NCBI RefSeq assembly: GCF_905475395.1
Contig: NC_058337.1
Span: 86,174,368 to 86,238,367 of the forward strand
Length of the DNA: 64,000 bases
From: Chrysoperla carnea
Lineage: Eukaryota > Arthropoda > Insecta > Neuroptera > Chrysopidae
Direction of reading: 5' to 3'
A model generated the notes under the pieces. It worked only from the letters and a program-made list of their open reading frames with translations. It searched no databases and had not been told where the DNA came from. Position numbers and translations under genes: made by a program. Shown here piece after piece: positions 48,741 through 60,375 of the stretch; position 1 is the first letter of the stretch, and every line of letters starts with the position of its first letter.

Positions 48741-48969
48741 AATTATATAACAGCGAAAAAATAATACTAAATTACCAATTTTTGTGAAAATGTCTTCATT
48801 CTAGTGTTTTAATAAACGGGTAAAAATTCCTTGAGATTAATTGAGGTATGGATTGTATTGCCTGTTTATTTATTTACTTGCTTGTTGCTTATGACATCAC
48901 AGCAAGTAAATAATCAAGAATAGTGCCTACCTCATATCACAGGTTACGTTTTAATGGCTTATTTAAATT

Positions 48970-49200
48970 GAGTATTTTTATTTGTTATATATCTTGAAGA
49001 AATACAGACGCAGCTCCAGCTCTCGGAAAAAGGTGATGGACATGGCACAGCCATCCAAAAATCGGCCAAATGCGAATCGGAGTATGAACTCGCTCATGAT
49101 CGATATAGTGCATTCCTACAAAGGAAATGTTTTTACAGTGTATTTGCCCACGTGAACAAAGCTGTGGGGCGAACACTAAAAATTAATAAACCTGTAAAAT
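48970..49200. other. GC-richer segment open on both strands, possible exon or element fragment
   Basis: The plus strand is open from about 48975 to TAG near 49199 (includes EKGDGHGTAIQKSAKCESEY). The minus strand is open from 49176 to 48985 (includes RVHTPIRIWPIFGWLCHVHH) and is followed by TAA and an AATAAA hexamer, with a TTTTTAG acceptor-like site at its start near 49180. Composition differs clearly from the surroundings. I recognise neither product and cannot choose the strand. Confidence 0.3.
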
Positions 49201-50407
49201 GTTAGTTTGTTCGCTCACAAAAATTACAAAAGTAAATGTGTGTTTGTTTGCACATCACAGGGTCACATTTAGACTCTAAACCACTGAACCAATTTTGATC
49301 AAATTTTTGCAACTTCAAATTCAATTAAATAAGCTTTCGTATTTTATTGATAATGTCATCGATATCCATGTTTAGGAGAACTTATACCCCAAGAAAAATA
49401 CCCGATTTTACCCCAAGAAAAATAAATCTCTCGAAGACTATGAATACATTGCCGGTAAATCTGAACTACTTTTTTCACTGCCTGGATATCGATATCCAAA
49501 TCCTTGACACCAACATTTGGTTAAGGTTGTAAAACTCCCAACTGAAATTGCAGGTCGAGTACCTCCGGAGACAAATCTTGTCGCAAATCATTGTTAACAG
49601 AATATAATAGAGGTATGTAAATTGATTTCTGAAAGTACTCCTCTACCGATTTCGTTAGGATTTTTTCGATTTTTTGAATGTACATACTACAACGAATTTT
49701 TAAGATGGAGTTTTAGTAAGAAATTAGGAGCAGTAGACTGATTATTTAGAGTGATTCATTGTTAAATTTTATTAAATCATAAGGTCTAGTAAGTCCATTA
49801 AGGTGATGGACTTGCCCGTCTATCTATTAAGTTGACGGGCATGCCCATCATGCCCATAAGGGTAGATCCGCCACTGAAGAAATACATAAAATAATTGAAA
49901 CACTTTTTACCGGTTCTATAAAAACCATCAAATAATCTAAAATGGTTTACAGAAATCGGTAAAAAAGCCTATTGTGCCAAATTTTTTTACATTAATACTA
50001 AAGTTTTTAGCGAAACCTTTTATTTAATCTAAATCTTATAATAAATTTTTATAAAAGCATTTTACAGTATAAAGTAGCTAAAAATATTATTTCAAAAAAA
50101 TACGAACAACAACAATAGATGTGAAAAAGTTTTGTATATTTTACATAATTATTATTGTTTATATTATTTATTAAAATTATATATAGACGATAATTATAAA
50201 TAATAAAAAACAAACTGGAGCGAAGGAAATACATTGACATGGGTCACTGCCGTCGTTTCCCCCAAAGACAATATAAAAAAAATATATTATGATAAAAAAT
50301 TAATTCATAAATTTATACTAAAATATAATATTTTTAAATTTTTTATGTATTCAGAAGTGGTTTTAACTCTTACTTAATGGCTTAATGGCACACGTTATGT
50401 ACCATCT
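49201..50407. other. Intergenic DNA without recognised features
   Basis: AT-rich. Small local repeats (CCCCAAGAAAAATA twice near 49388-49425; ACGGGCATGCCCATCATGCCC at 49834-49854). No gene. Confidence 0.4.
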
Positions 50408-50950
50408 TTTTTTACCATGTATATATGAAATATACCAAGGTATACTAAGTTTAGTCCCAAGTTTGCAACGCTTAAAAATATTGATGCTATGAACAAAATT
50501 TTGGTATAGCTATTCATATAAAATCACCTAGTTCGTCCATTTCCGGTGTCTGTCTGTCGTCTGTCCGTCTGTCATCACGATTACTCAAAAACGAAAAGAT
50601 ATATCAAGCTGAAATTTTTATAGCGTGCTGAGGACATAAAAAGTGAGGTCGAGTTCGTAAATGAGCAACATTGGACAATTGGGTCTTGTAAACCGTTAGA
50701 GATAGAATAAAAGTTTAAATGTAAAAAATGTTCTTATGAAAAAATAAACAACTTTTACTTGAAACATTTTTTCGTAAACATCACTGTTTGCCGGTGAGAG
50801 CGCATATTATGCGCAAATTATAGTATTATATGGGTATGTCACTTATATATGTGCGACATGAATGTGTGTGTAATGTGACAGAGTAATCAACACTGTCTAT
50901 ACATGTTATTTCAACAATTAACTCAGTCAATTGTTTGTTCTTACTTGTTT
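50408..50950 (+). repeat. Family A repeat, near full length
   Basis: TTTTTTACCATGTATATATG to CAATTGTTTGTTCTTACTTG, with all internal blocks except a short gap near the GGACCCATCTTGTAAACC block. Confidence 0.85.
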
Positions 50951-51392
50951 ATTCGAATTTCAAGAATGGCAACTTGAATTGAGTTAATCTTTGTGGATAA
51001 AATCGGAAAAAATTCTACCTTCTAATTAAGGAATATTAAGACTCGTCCCAAGTTTTTACCCAAGTTTTATACATGAAAATGAGATCAAGACGAAGTAAAA
51101 CTAAGGTTAGAATTTAAAAAGTCACGAGAAAGAATAAAATAGTAAAACAACGAACTAATTAATACAAGCGTTTGCCCTCATTTAAATCTTATGATTCACC
51201 CAGAGAGTACCTAATAAATAGGTACTAGCCAAACTCAACGTTATATGTATACTGATATAATTTTCTGGAATGTCCAATGATATCTACCCAAAATCATCTT
51301 AAAAATATAAAAAGCAAAACATCGATAAAGCAGGTATATACTATATTACAATCAAATTAAACATTAAACTTTGCATCAAACAGATATTTTTG

Positions 51393-51914
51393 TTTTTATA
51401 CCATGCATATATATGTAATATGCAAGGTATACTAAATTTAGTCCCAAGATTGTAACGCTTAAAAATATTGATGCTATGCACAAAATTTTGGTATAGGTGT
51501 TCATAAAATCACCTAATTAGTCCATTTCCGGTTGTCTGCCCGTCTGTCAACTCGATAACTCAAAAACGAAAAAAGATATCAAGCTGGAATTTCGACAGCG
51601 TACTCAGGACGGAAAAGGTGAGACCGAGTTCGTAAATAAGCAACATAGGTCAATTGGGTTTGGGTCCGTAGGACCCATCTTGTAAACCGTTTGAGGTAGA
51701 ACAAAAGTTTAAATGTAAATAATATTGCTTATAAAAAAATAACCAATTTTTGTTTGAAACATTTTTTCGTAAACATCGTTGTTTATGTATTATATAGAAA
51801 TATCAGTTATGTATGTGTGACATGTATGTATGTATAATGTGATAGAGTAATCAGTACTGTCAATGTATGGTATTTCAACAATTAACTCAGTCAATTGTTT
51901 GTTTTCACTTGTTT
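51393..51914 (+). repeat. Family A repeat, near full length
   Basis: TTTTTATACCATGCATATAT to CAATTGTTTGTTTTCACTTG. The GCGCAAATTATGC block is deleted near 51785. Confidence 0.85.
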
Positions 51915-52146
51915 GATATGTTGTTTGCAACGTATAGGGAATGTTAAACACAAGTTTTGAACCTCGGAAAACGATCGGATCATGCCAAAAAATAAGAAAA
52001 ACCTCGAAAATTTTCACCTTATTTCAGTTTTTGTCGATTTTGACCCGGAATGTTTTTCCTCAGAAATTGTAATATTTGTTTATTTTTAAAGAAGGTTAAA
52101 TTTTCAACAATTTGAGATAAAGCAGGTTTTTATAGGACCGGTTTTT

Positions 52147-52672
52147 AGGGAACAGTTTTGGAGATGAAGCTTTTCAAAGTTGTCTATTTTTTCAAGTAAT
52201 ACAATAGGCAAATCTCCATCTTGTAAACTGTTAAAGATTAAGTTAGAGAGCAAAAGTTTAAATGTAAAAAATTGTTCTTATAAAATAATAAACAACTTTT
52301 GGTTGGAACATTTTTTCGTAAACCTCACTGGTTTTCTAGCATTGTCAAGAATTTTTTTTCGTTTTTCCAGAATGTTTCACAAGACCACTAGTTGAAGCTT
52401 CCTGTAATTTTTTCCTGTTAACTCCCAATCTTGTATAGTTTTGGAGAAAATGGACACCAAAATATTGTGTCCTAATTTGCGCCTTCACGGGTTAACAGTG
52501 ACTTTTACGAAAAAATGTTTCAAACAAAAGTTGTTTATTTTTTGATAAGGAACATTTTTTATCATTAAATTTTGGTTCTATCTCTAACGGTTTACAAAAT
52601 GAAATTTTACGAAAAATCGTATAACTTGAAAAAATAGACAAACTTTGAAAAGCTGTATCTCCGAAACTATCA
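52147..52672. repeat. Long imperfect inverted repeat built partly from two family A fragments
   Basis: The left arm about 52147-52335 and right arm about 52472-52672 are reverse complements. The outer parts are TTTTGGAGATGAAGCTTTTC, AAAGTTGTCTATTTTTTCAA against their inverse at 52613-52672. The inner parts are family A blocks (TAAATGTAAAAAATTGTTCT, CATTTTTTCGTAAAC). The spacer is about 136 bases. Confidence 0.75.
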
Positions 52673-53195
52673 GTAACGTTGTATCCGTCAGATTTGTATT
52701 GCAAACCTGACCGAACAAAATAAGATTTGATAGAGTGTTCGTGTACTGATATACCTTTTGATTGGTAATATTCCCCAACAGGTTTCTTTTAGTTGTAGAA
52801 TAAAATTTTAAGTAATAACATACATTGTAGAAAACAATACTACTTCAATTTACTTAAATTCACACGAAATTCTTTAGTCACGCATTACATATTAATATTT
52901 CGTCATAGTAATTACACTCACTCACACTGGTACACAAAGTGTTCTACTAACAATGAAATCGCCAACTTTAAATAGAAAAAAACAATAATTTCATAAAATT
53001 ATAATATAGTTCACATGTTTGATAATTTTACATATTGGCTAATAATAATCTTTATACCTAACTAACTAAGTTAGTTAGTTTTGTTCCCGTGATACATTAT
53101 ACTCTGAAAGATAACAAATTTGTATAAAACACTTTTTAAACGAAATTTTCTGATAGATCAGAATGACCTGAACAAAAAATCATTCGAAATTGAAA

Positions 53196-53791
53196 TCTGA
53201 ACAAGTGAAAACAGACAATTGACTGAGTTAATTGTCGAAATACCATGTATAGATAGTGTTGATGATGCAACCAGTTGTTTTTTGACGTAAAGAAAGATTT
53301 CCATTCTTAGATAGCCACACATTCATAACTTATATTCCTATATTATACATACTATCGAATTTGCAACAAATTTGCGCCCTCGTGGGTAGACAGTGATGTT
53401 TACAAAAAAATGTTTCAAACAAAAGTTTAGTTTATTTGTATATAAGGAACATTTTTTACATTTAAATTTTTGATTTATCTTTAACGGTTTACAAGATGGG
53501 TCCTACGGACCCAAGACCCAATTGACCTATGTTGCTTATTTACGAACTCGACCTCATTTTTTAAATCCTAAGCACGCTTCAAAAATTTCAACTTGATATT
53601 TCTTTTCGTTTTTGAGTTATCGTGTCCACAGACAGACGGACAGACGAACAGACAATCGGAAATGGACTAATTAGGTGATGTTATTAACTCAATACCAAAA
53701 TTTTGTTCGTAGCATCTCTATTTTTAAGCGTTACAAACTTGGGACTAAACTTAATATACTATGATATGTTTCATATATACAAGGTATAATA
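53196..53791 (-). repeat. Family A repeat, full length with a short internal insertion
   Basis: AACAAGTGAAAACAGACAAT to GGGACTAAACTTAATATACT and CAAGGTATAATAA. About 50 extra bases lie near 53270-53330. Confidence 0.85.
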
Positions 53792-54152
53792 AAGACAAGA
53801 TTATAGCTACTGATCCTGGTCAGGATACACATGACTTCTAAGATTTGTCTTCAATCCCAATCACTTCAATATCAGAATTAACGCTCGACACAGCGAATGA
53901 ACTATAAACTCTTATAATTTGATTTTACAAGAATCGTGAGTATATTAAAAATTTTTCCTATATACGTAATATTATTAAACATAATCAACAGTCATCTCTC
54001 TTCTTTTATCCGTTTTCAATTAGTAATTTCATAAATATTACGTCACACTATTTCCTTTTACAAAATATTATTAATAAACTAGTAAAATCATAAAAAGGAA
54101 AATAGACGGTGTACTATGTGATAGTTTGTTTACTTATCCCTCTTATATTCTT

Positions 54153-55157
54153 TTAGAATGTACGAGCACCAGGGAATTTTGGATAAAAGGCTTGATTTTT
54201 TTTATATAAAGTTGGGCTAAGTCTAAATCAATTCTGATAATTTCAGAAGGAGGCATATTTAACATCAGTCTTATGGGAAATGATATGTTTTCAGAGATTT
54301 CTCCAAAACTAATCGGTGGAAATTAAAAAAAAAAAAACTGTTTATTAAAGTAATTTAGTATAAAAACTAAATTAAAGTTAAAACCTTAACAAGTGAAAAC
54401 AAACAGTTGACTGAATTAATTGTTGAAATACCATGTATAGACAGTGTTGATTACTCTATCACATTACACATATATACATGTCACACATATAGCTGATATA
54501 CCCATATAATACATACTATACAATTTGCGCATAATTTGCGCTTTCACGGGTAAACAGTGATGTTTAGGAAAAAATGTTTTAAACAATAGTTGTGTATTGT
54601 TTTATAAGAAACATTTTTCATACATAAACTTTAAGACCGACGAACTCGACCTCACTTTTTACGTCCTAAGCACGCTATAAAAATTTCAGCTTGATATCTA
54701 GTTTCGTTTTTGAGTAATCGTGATGACAGACAGACGGACAGACGACAGACGACAGACAGACAGGCAGACAACCGGGAATGGATTAATTAGGTGATTTTAT
54801 GATGAACATCTATACCAAAATTTTGTTCGTAGTATCAATATTTTTAAGAGTTACAAACTTGGGACTAAACTTAATATACCTTGGTATATTTCATATACAT
54901 GATATAAAAATTTTTTTTTCAATTTTGATGCTTTCCGTGAATTATATTATAACTTGACAATATATGACGAAAATATGAAAAAAATTTTTTGAGTAATTTA
55001 AAAAATATTGAAAATTGAAAATTGCGTTTAATTACTTCGATATTTCGAAAACCAAAGCAGATATCGAAAAATTGTATTCTTATTTTTCATCTACATTCAT
55101 GAAGTTATAACAAAATTCATCATCAAAGTTGAAAATTTGGCGCTCGTACATCCTTAA
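54153..55157. mobile_element. TTAA-type MITE interrupted by a family A copy
   Basis: The left end is decayed (AGAATGTACGAGCACCAGG). The right part 54911-55157 matches the 18130-18413 element in order (TTTCGAAAACCA, CAGATATCGAAAAATT, CATTCATGAAGTTATAACAA) and ends CTCGTACATCCTTAA. The family A unit 54388-54910 sits inside it, so that copy arrived after the MITE. Confidence 0.65.
54388..54910 (-). repeat. Family A repeat, full length
   Basis: AACAAGTGAAAACAAACAGT to CTTGGTATATTTCATATACA and TGATATAAAAA. The tract GACAGACGGACAGACGACAG lies at about 54728. Nested in the MITE at 54153-55157. Confidence 0.85.
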
Positions 55158-55245
55158 TTTCTGGAAAATTATATTTAGCCCTACATAAAAAAGTTGAAGA
55201 ACTAAAAAAAAAAATAAAATAATATCTTTAAAAACTAAGTTAAAA

Positions 55246-55759
55246 CAAAGAATTGACTGAGTTAATTGTTAAAATACCTAGTATAGACAGTAGACATACA
55301 TGTCACACATACATAACTGATAAACCCATATTAATACATACTAAAAAATTTGCATCTAATGTGTGCCCTCGTGAGTAAACAATGATGTTTACGAAAAAAT
55401 GTTTCAAACAAAAGTTGTATATTTTTTGATAAGGAACGTTTTTTACATTCAAACTTTTGTTTTATCTTTAACAGTTTTCAAGATAGGTCCTACGGACCCA
55501 AGATCCAATTAACCTATGCTGCTCATTTACATACTCAACTTTACTTTTTACGTCTTGAGTGCGCTGTAAGAATTTCAGCTTGATAACCTTTTTCGTTTTT
55601 GAGTTGTCGTGTTGACAGACGGACAACCGAAAATGGGCTAATTAGATGACAACACCTAGACCAAAATTTTTTTCGTAGCATCAATATTTTTAAGCGTTAC
55701 AAACTTGGGACTAAACTTAATATACTATGATATATTTCATATAAACATGGTATAAAAAC
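55246..55759 (-). repeat. Family A repeat, near full length
   Basis: AAAGAATTGACTGAGTTAAT to ACTAAACTTAATATACTATG and ACATGGTATAAAAA. The second family A copy within about 350 bases of the previous one. Confidence 0.85.
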
Positions 55760-58700
55760 TTAAAAAAAAACACTCCTCAAAATAAACCCATACCACTTGT
55801 AAAATATTAAAATCAATTTTTCCAACCCAACTCAATGCTACACATAGTAATTTTACATTAAATGTTGATTTCCTCTACTACTCCTCTCTCTCTCTAGTAC
55901 CTTCATACTTTTGAGGGAGTAAAAAAATAATATTTCATTTCACAATTATTACCAACATTAAAATAAAATTTACTACGATAGAAGGTTGGTAATTGTGAAT
56001 TTTTTTTTGGTAAATACTTTTGTGATTGATTCATTCAAAATTATTTCATTCATTAGAACAAATACTTTAATACAATAGATATCACTTTCATGAATGAAAA
56101 GGTGGCTTGTTGTTGTCTATGAGTTAATAACACAGGAAAATGCCTATAAGTCCAATTTCTTCACTACTAGTTAAATTTTCTGATGAATTTAACATAAATT
56201 AGTTCACTAGCTAACTTTTTTCATTTTATGATTTGTTTGGTTTTTAATTAGATATGTGTCAATATTTAGTTTACGCCTGTATGTATCATATTAAAAAAAA
56301 AAAAAACATCAAGTATAATCGAGAGACCATGATGGAAATATCGTATGCATGATTAAAAGTAAACAAAAACAAAAAGTAATGTTTGGTTCTAATAAAAAAA
56401 GTTTTACATTTGAATTCAAAAATTTTTAATTCTCTACGGTTTGACGATTTTCTGAAATAATTTCCATTCGACTTAAACCTAAACTAACATTTTCTTTGTT
56501 GAAAACCAATTATTTTCTAGGGTACAAAAGCGTTAAATGTTGCAATATAACTGTCAGAATCAAGACAATCAAAATTTCAGCCTCAGATTAGAATCTACAC
56601 AATCCGAAGAACTTCATAATCTTTTCTTTTGGCTCCATTTCATAACCACTCTAGAAATGAAAGCCTGGAAACTATGATGGAAAACATATAATATTTAAAT
56701 CTTAAGCCAAAAACATAAGTCAAGTTTAGGTACGGCTATCAAATCACAAAAAATACAATATTCTGCGACGTTTTAAGGAAATCCAATTTCAAAAATATCA
56801 TTTTAGACATTGATCTTTATGTGTGTAGTTCTGTACACAGTGGGACATGGAAATGTGCGATTTTGAAAACACTCTAAAACTTTTCTTGTGAGCAAAGGGA
56901 CCACCGACAATTGAAACACTGGTAGAAAGAAACTTTTAAAATAGCTCTATTTCTACGAAATGTGATCAATAATTTGGTAATCTGGAATAATTTTGTCGCA
57001 TTAATGGACGTCATATTATTGGAGTTTTTGTTTTACAACATTTGCAACAAGAAAAAAATTGAGATAAGCGATAAAAACAGTAACGGTTGTCCTCAAATGG
57101 TTAAACGACTAAAATGGGGATACAGGTAAAAAAGAGTACTTTTTCCGTATGAGTAACACAGTGCACAAGATTTTTTTACTGTTGGGTCCAGTAAATAAAC
57201 TCTAATATGATGACAGATCAAGGTATCCCATTCATTCGCTTCGGCTGGAGCGAGGACTGAAAAGTGTATTAGCATGGCTAGTTATCGAAAAATTTGTTTG
57301 TTTTTTCATAGCAGCCATGAGCAACCGCTGCGTTGAGATTTTATCAACTCTGCCTTGTTTATTGAATGCAGAACCTAGCATTAGAAATTCGTAGTCATAA
57401 AAGGGTTGCAAGTGACAAAAGGTATGAAATAAGGAGGTCATTTTTTAGGGATATTAGGAAATTTTCTGGTATAATGGTATATTCTTGGTATAATGTTGCT
57501 CCAGAGAGATTATATGTCTAAGAAATGGAAAACCTTTCGAAATAGACTTCAGAATATAAGGCACCAAAATCTGTTACTATCTTATGGCCTAAAAAACCCG
57601 CTTAACATTTATCCTAGCTCGATTGAAATTAACCTAGATAAAATATGAAGTATCGGGCATTAAAGACACATTTAACAGTTTAATCTACTTAAAATAAATA
57701 AATTATATCCATTGCAATTGCAAACACATATGTCTTATCACATTATTAAAACGATTATTATATTTTTAATACCTAAATATTGATAACACTGAATTTTAAA
57801 CTTTAAATAGATAAGAGAAAAAAAAATTTTTATATTAAATATTTAAAAAGCCTGACCTGTTGAATTAAATGTGTGTGCCTGGGCGTATACGAATAAATTA
57901 TGTTTATAAACTTATAGAGTAAAAGAGGGCGACGCAACGTGCGGGGTGATCATATATATATATTTTTTTTTCATTCATTGATATAGCAAACATTATTACA
58001 ACCAAGCGAACTGCATATTATGAGAGTGCCTATAACACACAGTGTGGATACAACAGGAAATGTACTCCACATGTGATGGGTACACTGGTACACTACTAAA
58101 AACAACATTTCTTGATGAGAATTTCAGTTCAGTGAAATAGAGAAATAATCCTCATATGAGAAAGAAAAGTGTGGTGACCTTGTACAAGGAAAATACACAA
58201 TTTTTCAGTTGTGATCTTTGTGAAAGTGAAGTTTATTCATAAAATTTTGTGAACGAATATACAAAACCAGTGTGTTGTAGTATGTATATGTCGTAGGTAG
58301 TAAGAAAATCCGACATTCAGTAGAATGTCTAAATAAGTCGAAATATGTAGTCAATAAGAAGAATAACACATACCAGTCCATATTCACTTATATGATTGTA
58401 ATGTATTAAAATAGACCTCGAATCAAAATTTTATTTATTAAACAAACAAAGAACTCCTTTCCTTTGAAGAAAATGCGTATCAGTCAACCTTTCTGAATCT
58501 ATGGATTTTAGCAATGATTAATAAGTAGATTAAAAGTCTCCACAGGCACAAATTCCAAAACATTTATACAGGAACATAATCAGTCAAAATTGACAGTGCT
58601 TTATGAGTATGCAGGTAGGCTGAAGACTGTCAGAAGATTGTCAATGTGGTTTTGTTTACGAAGAATCTAAAAATAAAATTTTTTGGCGAAAAAAGTAAAT

Positions 58701-60332
58701 AAATTTTTATTTTTCTGACTGTCTACTTTTACAATTTAATGTTTTATGAGTTTCCTAGTAAGCGAAAGATAAATGGAATAAAGAAATCTCATTCATACCG
58801 ATTAAAAATAACAATATCAAGATAGTGGATGCCTGTAAGAGAAATATGTAGGGTTTTCAATGTTTCAATCTCATACATTCTATGATGCTGTTGTCTAGGG
58901 TGAACTTTAACGATTACAAGTTGAAGATAGCGCTCTCAGGTACAATCGTGATTCTAGGCAGGATGTGAACCACACATACTGGTCCACATACACATCATGT
59001 ACCACGGTTCACACGTGGTGGTTTATTGTTAGTTTTTGTTTAATATTTAAATTCTTAAAAAATTCATAGTATTGGGGAATAACAGTGCTATACAAGTTTT
59101 ATTAATGACTTTCAATAGCACATGGAATTAAATTTTGATTCTAAATAGGTGCTACACACCTTCTCTTACATTTTAAAAATAGTTTTTTACAGTAACAGTA
59201 TTTTAGGAAAAAATACATAAACCGGGTCCTTTTGATGGTTAGACAGGTAGTTTTTGAAATATCGACTAAAATCGTATACAAAGAGCTATATTCCAGAGAT
59301 ATTTTAATCGCCATCTGATAAACTTGTCATTCAATCGAAAAATAAACCATTTTTTGGTGTTTTCTTCAAGAAAACATAAGTTCCTGTCTCAGTAGTCAAT
59401 AAAAAAATAAAATAAAAGTAGGAGCATGAAAAGTATACAATTGTTTAATTTGTAAAAACATATACATAAAAAGTTCCTATTTCCCGCTACAAAAAAAGTC
59501 CGTGCTTGATTATGGGACTCGTTAATATTGTTTGTATTTATTCTCTAATCTCCTCCTTATCTTAAAAGATCTAATCAATTCCATAGTTTCAGAAACTTTG
59601 ATCGAAAGCCATTTTTGGATTGGGAGCTACAACCAGCCAACAGGCGATAATAATTCGTACTAATTAAAGCAGAAAGTGGACCCGTTTTAAGTAGTTCCAA
59701 TTTAGACTACCAGGTCACTTACCATTTATAAAAGCCAAAAAACCAAAGTCAACCAAAAACATCGAAAAATTGTTCTAGTCCTCAGTTTTATTTTTGATGC
59801 GAGTAAAGATTTGGATATCGTTTTTATTTTACAATAAGTACTTTAAACAAAAACAAAAATGTGACTGTTACAATACTGGCGTGTGCACATCTGAGCTTTA
59901 TTACTTTACGTTAGAGATTACAATACATATTTTCAGTAATAAGATATAAGATGATTACCTATTGTCATCGACACTCTTCTGAAAAGCTGCATCTTGAGAT
60001 CACAGTAGTAGTGCCTATTGACCACATATATGTCTAAACTAAAGACTAGATTTATGGTGACATTAATAATAATGACGATTTTTTTTATTACCTACAACAT
60101 ATACATCAATGTAATGTATGTATGTTAGGAGAGACTCCCCTTACGTCTCCATTCACTGCATCACTTCACTGATCACTCACATATACAACAACACAAAACA
60201 CAGTCGTCAGAAAGGAATCAACTCGACGATTGTGGTCCATATTACAAACAGTGCGGAAGTGGCTTACCTTCCTTCCATAAACCAAGAAAAAAAAATCATT
60301 TTTCATAAATAAAATTATCCAGTGATGGAGCC
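55760..60332. other. Intergenic and probable Gap1 upstream region
   Basis: No gene or bounded repeat is recognised. The minus-strand open frames at 57093-57275 and 57232-57441 overlap in different frames and resemble nothing known to me. The last ~200 bases before 60333 probably include the Gap1 5' UTR, but no promoter element or upstream exon can be assigned. Confidence 0.45.
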
Positions 60333-60375
60333 ATGGCTGACGAAAATCATAAAGTACGAATTGAAGAACATTTAA
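60325..60375 (+). other. Short ORF overlapping the Gap1 start codon
   Basis: An ATG eight bases before the Gap1 start opens a 16-codon frame, out of phase with the main ORF, which ends in TAA inside coding exon 1. If the mRNA includes it, scanning ribosomes meet it first, so it could lower Gap1 translation. The transcription start is unknown. Confidence 0.35.

Noticed and set aside
53060..53080. Short palindrome AACTAACTAA-G-TTAGTTAGTT
   Set aside because: Only 10-bp arms of a simple repeat, likely by chance in AT-rich DNA.
54728..54775. GACAGACGG short tandem tract as a CRISPR-like or microsatellite locus
   Set aside because: It is a regular internal block of every family A copy, not an independent array. 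No CRISPR structure exists in this eukaryotic window.
57232..57441. Minus-strand ORF with balanced composition
   Set aside because: No recognisable family, no splice sites or start context, and overlaps another ORF in a different frame.
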